DNA of 64,000 bases from Candidatus Poribacteria bacterium (GTDB lineage Bacteria > Poribacteria > WGA-4E > PCPOR2b): contig JAJECO010000046.1 of assembly GCA_022822005.1 (NCBI GenBank), positions 62,001 to 126,000 on the forward strand, written 5' to 3'. A model generated the notes under the pieces. That model searched no databases. It was not told the origin of the DNA and was given only the letters and a program-made list of their open reading frames with translations. Shown in pieces: positions 8,229 to 17,615 of this stretch. The translations under genes and the position numbers were made by a program. Numbering within the stretch: position 1 is the stretch's first letter; each line of letters begins with the position of its first letter.

Positions 8229-11200
8229 ATGGGGAAACTTCTGGCAACATCGTATCTCTTATTCATTGGCATTCTCATTTCCGTGCCTTATACCGCAAGA
8301 TCCGAGCGTGACCCGTTCCAATTGCCCTCCCTTTCCCTTTTACAGAAAACCGAATCCGTTCGATTCAAAGACCTTCCTGATCCCTTCATTCTGAAGCATT
8401 GGCCCCCCATCCGCGACAGCGAACGCATAACAGTTGACGGCGTACAACTCGCCAAAAACTTAGATTATCTCATCGATTACAACGCAGGGACACTCAGGTT
8501 TCTGAAGGACTATCCTCCTGAAGCCACTATTCAGATTACTTACCGGGCTTTGCCCTTTGCAATCAAAAAGGGGTATAAACGAAACCTTTTTCGACAAGAT
8601 CAGCCGTTGGAAGAACCAAGCGATGCGGTTAAGCTGAAACCCCGCGCAGATCTCACTGAACAGCGATCACCGGAATCAGCGCTGCCTCCGGTGCAGGTAA
8701 CAGGCACCCAAACATTCGGTGTTTCGGTCGGCAGCAACAGATCACTGTCTCCGGAACGCGCCTTGCGAATCAGCGTCGACGGAAAAGTCTCGGAAAATGT
8801 GAGCGTCACAGCCCTGCTCTCGGACCAAGATCTGCCCATCCAACCTGAGGGCACAACTGAAAATATTCAAGACATCGATCAGAAACTCATCCGCATAACA
8901 AGCCCAAATGTCACGGGGCTGTTGGGCGACTTCGAAGGATCGCTGGGCAATACAGATATATTCTTCGATCGTGCGCTGGAGGGGGTGCAGGTCTCAGGAG
9001 ATTTCAGGTGGGGAAAATTTCATCTTATTCCGACCGCCATCCCAAAGGGTCAGTCTGACAGCAAGACAATCAGGGGCGAAGAAGGGCGTAGCGAATACCG
9101 GATTGATGCCGATGGTGAGTTTGTCATTGTCAAAGCGGGAACGGAAATTGTCTGGTTAAATGGTCAGCGGATGCGCCGTGGAGAAAACAACGACTACGTG
9201 ATCCGTGACTACGGCGACCCAATTATCGAATTTACGAGTAAACACTTAATCACAAGCAACGATGTAATCCGCGTCGATTTTGAATATATCCCCGAAGACT
9301 TGGCATATCAGCGAAACCTACAAGGTGTCAGTGGTTCGCTGAATCTGCCTGGCGAGCGCGTCACGATTGGAGTCGGCTACGCGGTTGAATCGGATCTAAA
9401 TGACCCGGAAAATGCGTTCATCATCATAAACGAACAGGAATTCAAGGAACTCCAGAGAAACGAGTTGGATGCAGACGGGGATGGAAATCCGCTGATCGCT
9501 CCACAGCGGCGCACCGTATGGGACATTAATGGACGCTTCGACTTCACCGAGAGCCAAGGCTTTCTACAACACGCTCCGATACTGGAAGGGCAGGTAGCGT
9601 TCGGTGCATTAGATCAGAACACCTTCTCCAACCAAGATCAAAAGACACTCAGCCGCGCTTGGAAACTCCTCGCGAATTCGTCAACAGAGAAACTAATGTT
9701 GAATATGGAACTCCGATCTCTTGATGCGGATTTTGTACCTGTGGGTGCGTCGAGCACCAACCGCACACGGTTTCGATACGAGGAACAGTACAGTGATGAA
9801 CAGTTCGATGACCTGTATCTATTGGGTGGCGTGGGTGCATCCCAAAACCCCGATGAAAAGTCCGTAGATCTCGATTTACAGGTGAAGCCGGTCAATTGGC
9901 TCAAACTCGACTACGGCTTAGGACGCACGGAGGAACGTTTCAGGAAATCGGCAGCGCAGCAAAGTCTCAACAGTTTGGAGACGGTTGACCCACCCCCCGA
10001 TGTTACGCTTCGTAATAACCTCAACGGTGGATTTGACTTCAATCCGCGGGAAGGGTTGGTGAAACGTCCATACATCCCTCGCCTCAGAGGTGACTATCGG
10101 AGGAGCACCTCGAAAGTCAGGGGACAGGATCAATTCCGCAAAACTCGTAGGCAAGGACAACTCTCCCAGCGCATTCGCCTGTTTAATCTGAACGCTTCCG
10201 TTGAACAGTTAGAGGCAATTGATCTCGACTTCGACGATAATGTAAATCTCAACCGAAAACGGGATATATCAACAGCACGACTCGATCTGGTAGACTTTCG
10301 ATGGGTCTCGGTTAACACGAAATATGCAATAGAGGAGGCCTACGATAAAGAACCGTTGCTTACGGTTGATGGAAGAGCGTTAGGCTTCTCGGATTGGCAG
10401 TCTGCGACGAACGCAAGAACTTGGACGGTGGGGCTTTTTTCGCAACCGCGTAAATGGGCAAACGTCTCGACAAACATCTCTCGACGTGTGTTCAAAGCGC
10501 AGCGAGGACCAGCGTCCGACTCAAAGACACAGTTGGCGGATATCGAAATGCGTCTCACGCCATTCAATCGGGCGTTGGACGGCCAACTCATCTACGAACT
10601 CGACAAGAAATTAGCGACGGAACGACGTGAAATTTTCACAAATATCAATCCGTTCACAGGACGGGAGATTAAGCCGGGCGAAGGACATTATGTCAGAATC
10701 GACGATCTGCACTACCGGGAAGATTTCGAGGAGGGAGACTATATCAAATTCATCCAGAATGTTGAAGACAAACCCGTTTCTGCAATTGATATGAAATTAA
10801 GCTTGCGTTTTCAGCCCCGCCGTCTCACATCACGTCGGAGGAGTGAGGTAACCGCTGGGGCCAAGCAGCCCGAAACCCCAAGTAACTTAGTATGGTTGGC
10901 AAACGCCATTCGTGGTCAGGCTGTCGTCAATATAACGGAAGAACAGGAAGATCCAGATCCATCAAGCCTCTATCTGTTGCGAAACTTGCGCAACGAACGT
11001 ACAGTTTTTGGGAGAGTCAATCAGCGATATCGGCTCGATTTTTCCCCTTCACCGCTACTGAACTTAGATCTCGGCTTTGATACCAATCGCCTGCTGAACA
11101 AGCGGATTAATAGCCGCGAACGACGCCGACATAGTCGGGATTGGGAGATAGATTTAACGCTGAACCCAACGTCGAAACTCTCATTCAAAGCAAAATGGGA

Positions 11201-11681
11201 ACAACGGCGGGAAGAGGAGCAGTTCACTGAACTCGATCTGGAGGGGAATGCGTCAGCAGCGATTTCCGATCTGACACAGTCTGAGCGGACGAACACGATT
11301 GAATTCAACTACGAACTCAGCCGTGTTCTACAGTTTGGCGTTGCTGGCATCCACGAATCTACTGCTGATCGTGAGCATCTTGACGACATGCCGGAAGCCC
11401 GGACACGAACACTTTCGTTGGAAAATCGACTGACCTATTCCTTTGTCCGCAAAGGACGATTCGACTTTACCTATCGACTCAACCACGGGAGCAGCGAGGG
11501 CGGTATTCCCTTCACGCGATATAACTTCTACGAAGGGATAAGCCACGAAATCCGCACCACTGCGGATTATAAAGTTCGGAAAGTGACAGATCTTTTGTTA
11601 CGATTCAACTACCGCCTACTTTCAACGGAACAGAATAAACCGGAACACCGAGTGGGAATGGAGGTTGTGGCAGAGTTGTAA
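8229..11681 (+). CDS. large outer-membrane beta-barrel-like protein
   Basis: A 1150-aa exported protein. Residues 1-25 form a signal peptide (LLFIGILISVPYTARS). A block around residues 165-225 (VSVGSNRSLSPERALRISV, then LLSDQDLPIQPEGTTENIQD) recalls large uncharacterised outer-membrane proteins of Fibrobacteres/Chlorobi/Gemmatimonadetes-type bacteria. The rest alternates short amphipathic strands and charged turns up to a terminal strand ending in VVAEL, as in a many-stranded barrel. It has no ribosome site of note before the ATG. It converges with a lipoprotein gene, the stops being 10 bp apart. Its exact role (assembly, export, transport) is unknown. Confidence 0.75.
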   Translation: MGKLLATSYLLFIGILISVPYTARSERDPFQLPSLSLLQKTESVRFKDLPDPFILKHWPPIRDSERITVDGVQLAKNLDYLIDYNAGTLRFLKDYPPEATIQITYRALPFAIKKGYKRNLFRQDQPLEEPSDAVKLKPRADLTEQRSPESALPPVQVTGTQTFGVSVGSNRSLSPERALRISVDGKVSENVSVTALLSDQDLPIQPEGTTENIQDIDQKLIRITSPNVTGLLGDFEGSLGNTDIFFDRALEGVQVSGDFRWGKFHLIPTAIPKGQSDSKTIRGEEGRSEYRIDADGEFVIVKAGTEIVWLNGQRMRRGENNDYVIRDYGDPIIEFTSKHLITSNDVIRVDFEYIPEDLAYQRNLQGVSGSLNLPGERVTIGVGYAVESDLNDPENAFIIINEQEFKELQRNELDADGDGNPLIAPQRRTVWDINGRFDFTESQGFLQHAPILEGQVAFGALDQNTFSNQDQKTLSRAWKLLANSSTEKLMLNMELRSLDADFVPVGASSTNRTRFRYEEQYSDEQFDDLYLLGGVGASQNPDEKSVDLDLQVKPVNWLKLDYGLGRTEERFRKSAAQQSLNSLETVDPPPDVTLRNNLNGGFDFNPREGLVKRPYIPRLRGDYRRSTSKVRGQDQFRKTRRQGQLSQRIRLFNLNASVEQLEAIDLDFDDNVNLNRKRDISTARLDLVDFRWVSVNTKYAIEEAYDKEPLLTVDGRALGFSDWQSATNARTWTVGLFSQPRKWANVSTNISRRVFKAQRGPASDSKTQLADIEMRLTPFNRALDGQLIYELDKKLATERREIFTNINPFTGREIKPGEGHYVRIDDLHYREDFEEGDYIKFIQNVEDKPVSAIDMKLSLRFQPRRLTSRRRSEVTAGAKQPETPSNLVWLANAIRGQAVVNITEEQEDPDPSSLYLLRNLRNERTVFGRVNQRYRLDFSPSPLLNLDLGFDTNRLLNKRINSRERRRHSRDWEIDLTLNPTSKLSFKAKWEQRREEEQFTELDLEGNASAAISDLTQSERTNTIEFNYELSRVLQFGVAGIHESTADREHLDDMPEARTRTLSLENRLTYSFVRKGRFDFTYRLNHGSSEGGIPFTRYNFYEGISHEIRTTADYKVRKVTDLLLRFNYRLLSTEQNKPEHRVGMEVVAEL

Positions 11682-11691
11682 GACGATCCGA

Positions 11692-12495
11692 CTAAAGTCG
11701 AAATTCGACGGAAGACACAATTTTGTCATAAACAGACACATAGGTATTGTATTGATCGGTTGGTGCCCAGAACAAAATTCGATAGATAAAACGGCTGTTT
11801 TCCAAGCGACTTAGAAAGAAAGATTGTTTGGCTTTGCTTTCGACTTCAAGGATCTGTTCATTGAGAAGCAGTGGAATTTCTTCGTCCAGTACAATTTCCC
11901 AAAAATAACCGTGGCGGCGATCTTTGGAAAAGAGTGTTCCCTGATTGGTTACCTCATGTATCTCATCTGTCCAGTCAAAGGGGGGCGTGAATGATTCTAG
12001 GATTTCTACGGCAGCGTTTTTGGAAGAATCGAAATCAGTACCACTTTGCAGTTCAATAAAAATATAGATAAAAGGAATCTGATTGGTAAACGCTTCCGGC
12101 AAGGTATTGACAAAATCCTTTTCTGAAACCGGCTGCATGAATAGAAGGGAAATCACCTCGTTGGACACGCGGTCTAAGAAAAAGTCCTCTCCACGCGTGT
12201 ATGTTGTAGTAAACAGTGACCAAGGCAGAGGGACCCAGCCGATGAGATCCTCTTCGTTCTCTCCCTCGACTGTTCTATTTACCTCCTTGACGGTCCAATC
12301 ATCAATAGGTAGGTTGGAGATCTTGAACAACCGACGATTTCGGTATGTATCTCCATCAAGTCCAAACTTAATTTCAGGTTTCTTTTCTACGGTTGGAGTT
12401 GGTGAATCTGTTTCGCTATCACCGCCGCAACCCACGATGCAAAAACCCACTACCATCATACTGATAGCAGCGAATACGCTCAGTGTCGTTTTCAT
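11692..12495 (-). CDS. predicted lipoprotein
   Basis: A 267-aa protein with a type II signal peptide: a Lys-start, a hydrophobic stretch and a lipobox FCIVGCGGD placing the lipidated Cys at residue 23. A short polar linker (SETDSPTPTVEKKPE) is followed by an alpha/beta domain with no motif I recognise. AGGAACGGA precedes the ATG. It follows moaE by 37 bp on the same strand and may be cotranscribed, though no link to molybdopterin synthesis is evident. Confidence 0.75.
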   Translation of the reverse strand: MKTTLSVFAAISMMVVGFCIVGCGGDSETDSPTPTVEKKPEIKFGLDGDTYRNRRLFKISNLPIDDWTVKEVNRTVEGENEEDLIGWVPLPWSLFTTTYTRGEDFFLDRVSNEVISLLFMQPVSEKDFVNTLPEAFTNQIPFIYIFIELQSGTDFDSSKNAAVEILESFTPPFDWTDEIHEVTNQGTLFSKDRRHGYFWEIVLDEEIPLLLNEQILEVESKAKQSFFLSRLENSRFIYRILFWAPTDQYNTYVSVYDKIVSSVEFRL

Positions 12496-12532
12496 TTTTT
12501 TCCGTTCCTGCGCCGACTTTCAAACGTAAGCC

Positions 12533-12967
12533 TTAGGTTTTCGACTGAAAAAAGACAGGATCGGGCTTGACCCATTCCTCCTCGCCATCCGTCCAGACTT
12601 CGCGTTTCCAGATAGGCACAATTTGTTTGAGTCTATTCATCGCGTAATGGCATGCCTCAAATGCTTCCTTACGATGCGGAGAAGCGACAGCAACCGCGAC
12701 GCTGACCTCACCGATTTCCAATCGTCCTACACGGTGGATCATAGCAACACGGTCCAGTCCCCACTTGTCGTGGATTTCCTGTGCAATTTCCGCCATCTTC
12801 TTTTCTGCCATTTGTGGATAGGCTTCATATTCGAGATAAGAGACCTCTCTGCCTTCCGTGTTGTTGCGCACGACACCTAAGAAGTGCACGATTGCCCCTG
12901 CATCTCGCGCCTCGACCGCACGAATCACATCTCCTAATTCGATTTCGTCGCTAGTAATTTTAAACAT
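12533..12967 (-). CDS. moaE: molybdopterin synthase catalytic subunit MoaE
   Basis: 144 aa, normal for MoaE. It transfers sulfur from MoaD thiocarboxylate to precursor Z to form molybdopterin in the cytoplasm. The family blocks are clear: GAIVHFLGVVRN at the N-terminus, LEYEAYPQMA, MIHRVGRLEIGE, SPHRKEAFEACH and the active-site Lys segment PIWKREVW. It begins 1 bp after the moaD stop codon, so the two subunits are translationally coupled. Confidence 0.96.
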   Translation of the reverse strand: MFKITSDEIELGDVIRAVEARDAGAIVHFLGVVRNNTEGREVSYLEYEAYPQMAEKKMAEIAQEIHDKWGLDRVAMIHRVGRLEIGEVSVAVAVASPHRKEAFEACHYAMNRLKQIVPIWKREVWTDGEEEWVKPDPVFFQSKT

Positions 12968-12968
12968 C

Positions 12969-13217
12969 TTAACCTCCAGTCACCGGCGGAATCAGAGCCA
13001 CCTCATCGCCCTCTGAAAGTTCGCTATCTGGCGTGGCGTACTCCCAATTCACAGACATCTGCATCACATCGTAGTATTCTGCGATTTCGGGCCATTCTGC
13101 CTCAAGTCGGTCCAAGATAGTTCTCACCGTTGTTCCCTCTGGCAGGTCCATATCCTCTTCGTCTCTATCCAACTCCTCATGTAAAACTGCGAAATATTTA
13201 ACTTTAACTTTCATCAT
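12969..13217 (-). CDS. moaD: molybdopterin synthase sulfur carrier subunit MoaD
   Basis: 82 aa, ubiquitin-like. The C-terminus ends in GG (IPPVTGG), the residue pair that is adenylated and thiocarboxylated. The beta-grasp pattern MKVKVKYFAVLHEEL and LSEGDEVALIPPV is typical. Two ATGs are adjacent at the start, preceded by GGAGAA. It lies directly upstream of moaE. No other moa gene is in the window. Confidence 0.93.
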   Translation of the reverse strand: MMKVKVKYFAVLHEELDRDEEDMDLPEGTTVRTILDRLEAEWPEIAEYYDVMQMSVNWEYATPDSELSEGDEVALIPPVTGG

Positions 13218-13967
13218 TTCTCCAACGCAAATTGTGATTGCTAAAACGTAAAATAAAATAGGAAAGGTTTACTCAGAATTGCTTAACATTATACCCCAAC
13301 GCAGATTTGAATACAAAAGAAATCCATCGACCTTCAAGTGCATCGTGATATGGTAATGGTGTGACTTTTCATATTGGATATGATAAGATAAAACAGAATG
13401 AAACGTGAAGGTTCTCATCTATTAGGTTTCACGTTTCACACATCAAAAAATTGTCAGAGTCCGGTGCTCCGTTCCGCCTGTTCCGATGTAATCGGGGAGA
13501 GTTTTCAACTTGCCTCCCGATCTTATCAGGGATCTATCGGGATTAAAGGATTTTCAGGATAGTGTACCTGATGCGTTGGCTCATTTAGCCCCAGCGGGGC
13601 GATATGTGAATATTGTCTGAATCACGGATTAACACGGATTAAACGATTACGCGGATGAAAAACAAGACGATCAAATCTTTTAGCCCCAGCGGGGCGATAT
13701 GTTTATAGAACACCGGAGCCACCAAACACCAAAGCCCCAGTTGCTTTGAATCCCGATTTATCGGGGCGGGGCGACATGTGCCCTGTGTCTGAATCGCAGA
13801 TTAAGCAGATGGCACAGATTGCACGGATTATTGTCAGAATCAGGATTCTCAAGATTAAAGGATTTTCAGGATAGTGTATGTCAACGGCTAGGATCCATCC
13901 TGTAAATCTTAAAATCTTGTAAATCCAGATTCAGATAGGAGATAGCGATGACTGTGGGGACTTCATT
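13218..13967. repeat. intergenic region packed with short palindromic repeats
   Basis: About 750 bp without a gene. It contains GCCCCAGCGGGGC palindromes in the context TAGCCCCAGCGGGGCGAYATGT at 13586-13607 and 13681-13702. A third copy near 13733-13780 is split by a second palindrome (CCCGATTTATCGGG). Near-repeats of the type ACGGATTAACACGGATTA and AGGATTTTCAGGATAGTGTA occur twice. The arrangement looks like accumulated small mobile palindromes. Confidence 0.6.
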
Positions 13968-15134
13968 GTGAGTTCATTGAAAAAAATAACATTCAAGGAG
14001 TTTGTCACCTTACAAAGGGGATTTGATCTGCCGAAAAAGAATATGAACCCCGGAACGTATCCAGTCATCGGTTCAACTTCGATTATTGGTTATCATGATG
14101 AGTTCAAGGTTGATCCACCGGGGGTTGTGACAGGCCGCAGTGGAGCATTAGGGAATGTGCAGTACATACCGGTCAAATATTGGCCTCATAATACCTCACT
14201 TTGGATTAGAGACTTCAAGGGTAATTTTCCAAGATATGTTTACTATTTCCTACAGACCCTTGGGTTGCAACATTTTAATTCTGGTGCTGCCGTTCCAACA
14301 TTAAATCGAAACGATCTTGATGCCCTTCAATTAAAAGTTCATACTCTCCCAACTCAACGCAAAATAGCTGCAGTCCTCAGCGCCTACGACGGCCTGATCG
14401 AGAACAACACCCGCCGTATCCAAATCCTTGAGGAGATGGCGAATGCAATGTACCGCGAATGGTTTGTAGAATTCCGCTTTCCGGGACATGAGGGGGTGGA
14501 GATGGTAGAGTCGGAGTTGGGCTTGATACCGCAGGGATGGGAGGTGGTAGCTGCTAGTGAAGCTATATCTATAAATCCGACAACCGCTGTTCCGCGCGAT
14601 ACGCGAAAAACGTTTGTTCCAATGAAGGCAGCAACAGAACATTCAATGTTAATCACTGATATAGAGGAAAGAACAGGGAGTAGTGGGAAGAAGTTCAAAA
14701 ACCACGATACTTTATTTGCCCGTATCACACCATGCCTTGAAAATGGCAGGACAGGTTTTGTCCAATTTCTTCCCTCAGACGATATGATTGCTTTAGGATC
14801 TACTGAATTTATTGTCCTCAGATCCAAAACCTTAAATCCATATTTTGTCTATCTTCTAGCACAAACTCATGACTTTAGAGACAATGCAATCAAAAGTATG
14901 ACCGGAGCAACAGGAAGACAACGTGTTGTAGATCAATGTTTTGATAATTACTTCCTGCCAAACCCCAATCAAGACACGCTCTGCCAGTTTGAGAGTATAA
15001 TTGCACCCCTATTTAAGCAAGTCCAGAACCTTGGGGAGCAAAACGCCAACCTCCGCCAAACCCGTGATCTCCTTCTCCCAAAACTCATCTCTGGTGAGGT
15101 TGACGCATCCGAACTTGATATTGACACAGACTGA
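13968..15134 (+). CDS. hsdS: type I restriction-modification specificity subunit (orphan)
   Basis: A 388-aa HsdS with the two-target-recognition-domain plan. TRD1 is at about residues 1-140 (RGFDLPKKN...VVTGRSGALGNV), with conserved helix LPTQRKIAAVLSAYDGLIENNTRR near 130. TRD2 (GLIPQGWEVV onward) is closed by a second helix and LLLPKLISGEVD. Such proteins direct HsdM/HsdR to a bipartite DNA site. The start is a GTG at 13968; a nearby ATG at 13947 runs into a stop. No hsdM or hsdR lies in the window, so it is orphan here. A small DUF433 gene follows after 28 bp. Confidence 0.9.
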   Translation: MSSLKKITFKEFVTLQRGFDLPKKNMNPGTYPVIGSTSIIGYHDEFKVDPPGVVTGRSGALGNVQYIPVKYWPHNTSLWIRDFKGNFPRYVYYFLQTLGLQHFNSGAAVPTLNRNDLDALQLKVHTLPTQRKIAAVLSAYDGLIENNTRRIQILEEMANAMYREWFVEFRFPGHEGVEMVESELGLIPQGWEVVAASEAISINPTTAVPRDTRKTFVPMKAATEHSMLITDIEERTGSSGKKFKNHDTLFARITPCLENGRTGFVQFLPSDDMIALGSTEFIVLRSKTLNPYFVYLLAQTHDFRDNAIKSMTGATGRQRVVDQCFDNYFLPNPNQDTLCQFESIIAPLFKQVQNLGEQNANLRQTRDLLLPKLISGEVDASELDIDTD

Positions 15135-15162
15135 TACCATTCCCAAAAAGGAGAATAAACTT

Positions 15163-15450
15163 ATGCAACCCGCCCCCCTGCAAAAATGGACAGACCGAAT
15201 TGTTATTGACGAAAGAGTTCTGATTGGAAAGCCTGTTATAAAAGGCACCCGTTTAGCTGTTGAGTTCATTATTGATCTGCTAGCGCATGGCTGGAGCGAA
15301 ACAGAGATTCTTGAAAATTACCCTGGTATTGTGGTTGAGGACATTCGCGCATGTCTCACTTATGCTAGTGCGATACTACATGCCGAAAAGGTTTACCCAC
15401 TTCCGACGAGGTTATCGGACGGATTGGGCGGGGGCCTTCTCCGTCGTTGA
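15163..15450 (+). CDS. DUF433 family protein, putative antitoxin
   Basis: 95 aa from the ATG at 15163, which has AAAAGGAGA upstream; the track's longer start overlaps hsdS without support. The core RIVIDERVLIGKPVIKGTRLAVEFIIDLL and ENYPGIVVEDIRACLTYA is the DUF433 pattern, a helix-turn-helix family often found as the antitoxin partner of DUF5615 PIN-like toxins. No DUF5615 partner is visible downstream. It could be a solitary regulator or the survivor of a broken module. Confidence 0.8.
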   Translation: MQPAPLQKWTDRIVIDERVLIGKPVIKGTRLAVEFIIDLLAHGWSETEILENYPGIVVEDIRACLTYASAILHAEKVYPLPTRLSDGLGGGLLRR

Positions 15451-15499
15451 TGAAAATCGTGTGCGTATGAAACGCCTTATGCCGCCGGACTGAACTATA

Positions 15500-15613
15500 C
15501 TGATTTTCGGTGAACTTGACGTATCCGAGCTTGATATTAACACTGACGGAATAGAGCCGAGAGTGAGAAGGGGTTCAAATCCCATATCCGTTGATAGAGC
15601 CGCTGCACACTAG
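15500..15613 (+). pseudogene. remnant of a second hsdS 3' end
   Basis: The frame reads LIFGELDVSELDINTDG, closely matching the C-terminus of the intact HsdS (LISGEVDASELDIDTD). It lacks any start or upstream domain and is extended past the normal stop by about 20 residues. It is a fragment of a duplicate specificity gene lying 366 bp beyond the intact one, with the DUF433 gene between. Confidence 0.7.
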
Positions 15614-15624
15614 CAACGGATTTT
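15586..15624 (+). terminator. putative rho-independent terminator
   Basis: ATCCGTTG at 15586-15593 and CAACGGAT at 15614-15621 are perfect 8-bp arms around a 20-nt loop, followed by TTTTCTTT. It lies between the hsdS/DUF433 islet and the aldo/keto reductase gene. Confidence 0.5.
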
Positions 15625-15729
15625 CTTTCGCATAAAAAACGAGGGGTGTGCTAAAATGCTTAGGGCTTAGATCAAACAAAGACGGACAGAAAGTAAATCC
15701 TCGATTAGGCACTTGCGGGAGGCAAATAG

Positions 15730-16629
15730 ATGGAAAAGCGACAGTTGGGAAAAGATGGTGATCATGTATCCGTAATCGGCTTTGGGGCGTGGCCCATTGG
15801 TGGAGCAATGGGCGCGGTGGACGAAGAGGCGGCAATTTCAACGGTACACGCGGTGCTTGACCACGGCATTACACTCATCGATACCGCACAATCATACCGC
15901 GTGTCGGAGGCAATCATCGGCAAAGCGCTGAAGGCTGGCCGACGCAATCAGGTTTTTCTCGCCACAAAGGTCAGTCGGGACTATTCGTCAGATGCCATCC
16001 GTCGTGCGATGGAGAACAGCCTTCGCGCTTTACAGACAGACCATGTAGACCTCTATCAGATTCACGGCTGGAATCCACAATATCCGGTTGATGACAGCAT
16101 GGAAATGATGGAGAGGTTGCGTCAAGAAGGCAAGACGCGCTACATCGGTGTCTCCAATTTCAATGTTGAACAGATGGAACTCGCCGCCCAAACTGCATCT
16201 TTCCATTCACTTCAACCGCGTTACAGCCTGCTCGACCGTGAAATCGAGACGAAAACGCTGCCCTACTGCGAGGCACACGGTATCGGCCTTCTCCCGTACA
16301 GTCCGTTAGCCAAAGGACTACTGACCGGCAAATACACACCAGACCATCAATTTCCGGCAGACGACGAGCGTTCCGGGATGGCCCGATTTCAGGGGGAGGA
16401 ATTTCGGCGGAACTTGGCGACAGCAAATAAGTTACAAAGTATCGCTCAAGAACGGAATCTCACACTCATTCAATTAGCAATTGGCTGGCAGTTGCGGCTG
16501 CCGGGAATTACCTGTGTCCTCGTCGGTGCAAAGACACCTGAACAGGTCGCCGAACATGTCGGGGGACAAGGCTGGCAGCTGACGGATACAGAATTGCAAG
16601 CAATTGAAACGGTGTTGGCAGAGGGATAA
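15730..16629 (+). CDS. aldo/keto reductase
   Basis: A 299-aa NADPH-dependent (beta/alpha)8 oxidoreductase. The catalytic tetrad is readable: Asp and Tyr in LIDTAQSYR, Lys in VFLATKVSRD and His in DLYQIHGWN. The C-terminal cofactor segment includes LVGAKTPEQV. The length is normal. The 3-hydroxyacyl-CoA dehydrogenase gene starts 3 bp after its stop, so the two are almost certainly cotranscribed, with the sialidase-like gene following. The substrate (a sugar aldehyde or ketone) cannot be assigned. Confidence 0.92.
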   Translation: MEKRQLGKDGDHVSVIGFGAWPIGGAMGAVDEEAAISTVHAVLDHGITLIDTAQSYRVSEAIIGKALKAGRRNQVFLATKVSRDYSSDAIRRAMENSLRALQTDHVDLYQIHGWNPQYPVDDSMEMMERLRQEGKTRYIGVSNFNVEQMELAAQTASFHSLQPRYSLLDREIETKTLPYCEAHGIGLLPYSPLAKGLLTGKYTPDHQFPADDERSGMARFQGEEFRRNLATANKLQSIAQERNLTLIQLAIGWQLRLPGITCVLVGAKTPEQVAEHVGGQGWQLTDTELQAIETVLAEG

Positions 16630-16632
16630 AAC

Positions 16633-17574
16633 ATGGCTATCGAAGGTATTAAAACGATTGGAGTTATCGGTGCAGGCACAATGGGCGCGGGTGTCGCAGA
16701 AATCTTTGTGAAATTCGGCTACACTGTCATTCTCTACAATAGAAGTCAAGAGGGAATGCAGCGCGCCATAGAACGCCTCCAATCTAAGGTTTCTGCAAAA
16801 CCTGTCCCTACTGAAGCGGCAACGGATACGGCAAGCGCACAAATTTACACCACCCACGACCTGACCGCGCTCGAAGCGGTTGACCTGATCTCGGAATCGA
16901 TCGCCGAAAATTTAGAAGTAAAACAGGACATCTTCCGAAAACTGGATGAAATTTGCGACGCAGAAACGCTCTTCACAACAAATACTTCGGGATTAAGCAT
17001 TTCGGAGATTGCCACAGCAGTCTCCCACCCCGAACGATTTGCGGGGGTGCACTTTTTCAATCCGCCAGAAATTGTCCCAGCGGTGGAAGTTATCAAGGGC
17101 GAAGCAACCTCCGATGCGACCTGCAAAGTCCTAATAGATCTGCTGAAACAGATGCAAAAGCAACCGATCCTGGTGCAGAAGGATGTTCCCGGATTTGTCG
17201 CCAGCCGTCTACAGTTTGCCGTAGTGCGCGAAGCGTTACATCTTGTGGAGGAAGGGATCGCATCCCCCGCTGACATCGATGCGGTAATGAAGCATGGATT
17301 GGGATTGCGGTGGGCATTGCTGGGTCCGTTAGAGATTGCAGATCTCGGTGGCCTTGATATTTTCAACACAGTCGGAAGCTACGTTGCCAAGTCCTTGAGC
17401 AATGCAACCGATTCCCCGAAAGTGCTTCAGGATTTAGTCGCAGCGGGAAAATTGGGTGCGAAGACCGGTTCCGGCTTTTACGACTATCCACCGGGAAAGG
17501 CGAGCGCGCTCACCGAAGAACGGGATGAAAAGTTGCTGGAGATACTCAAGCTAAAATCGCAGCAATCTTCGTAA
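16633..17574 (+). CDS. 3-hydroxyacyl-CoA dehydrogenase family protein
   Basis: A 313-aa NAD-dependent dehydrogenase. The N-terminal Rossmann domain has IGVIGAGTMGAGVAEIF. The catalytic-region block HFFNPPEIVPAVEVI and the C-terminal helical domain (KDVPGFVASRLQ, GAKTGSGFYDY) are standard for the family. In 3-hydroxybutyryl-CoA dehydrogenases the HFFNP motif usually continues with ...MKLVEVI; PPEIVPAVEV fits the broader group acting on other beta-hydroxy acids (for example L-gulonate dehydrogenase-like). It is tightly coupled to the aldo/keto reductase (3-bp gap), which favours a sugar-acid over a fatty-acid role. Confidence 0.88.
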   Translation: MAIEGIKTIGVIGAGTMGAGVAEIFVKFGYTVILYNRSQEGMQRAIERLQSKVSAKPVPTEAATDTASAQIYTTHDLTALEAVDLISESIAENLEVKQDIFRKLDEICDAETLFTTNTSGLSISEIATAVSHPERFAGVHFFNPPEIVPAVEVIKGEATSDATCKVLIDLLKQMQKQPILVQKDVPGFVASRLQFAVVREALHLVEEGIASPADIDAVMKHGLGLRWALLGPLEIADLGGLDIFNTVGSYVAKSLSNATDSPKVLQDLVAAGKLGAKTGSGFYDYPPGKASALTEERDEKLLEILKLKSQQSS

Positions 17575-17615
17575 ATCCCCAACCCTCACACAATCTATTG
17601 GACAGGACAGCAACC

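Noticed and set aside
8229-11681. T9SS SprA translocon
   Set aside because: The protein shares only a general FCB-type barrel look; it is much shorter than SprA and no other secretion-system component is in the window.
15287-15493. Alternative frame of the DUF433 gene (TDWAGAFSVVDENRVRMKRLMPPD)
   Set aside because: It lacks a ribosome site and overlaps the well-supported DUF433 frame; no family is recognised.
15573-15590. tRNA T-arm-like sequence GGGGTTCAAATCCC
   Set aside because: The stem has a mismatch and no acceptor, anticodon or D arm lies upstream; it is inside the HsdS remnant and terminator region.
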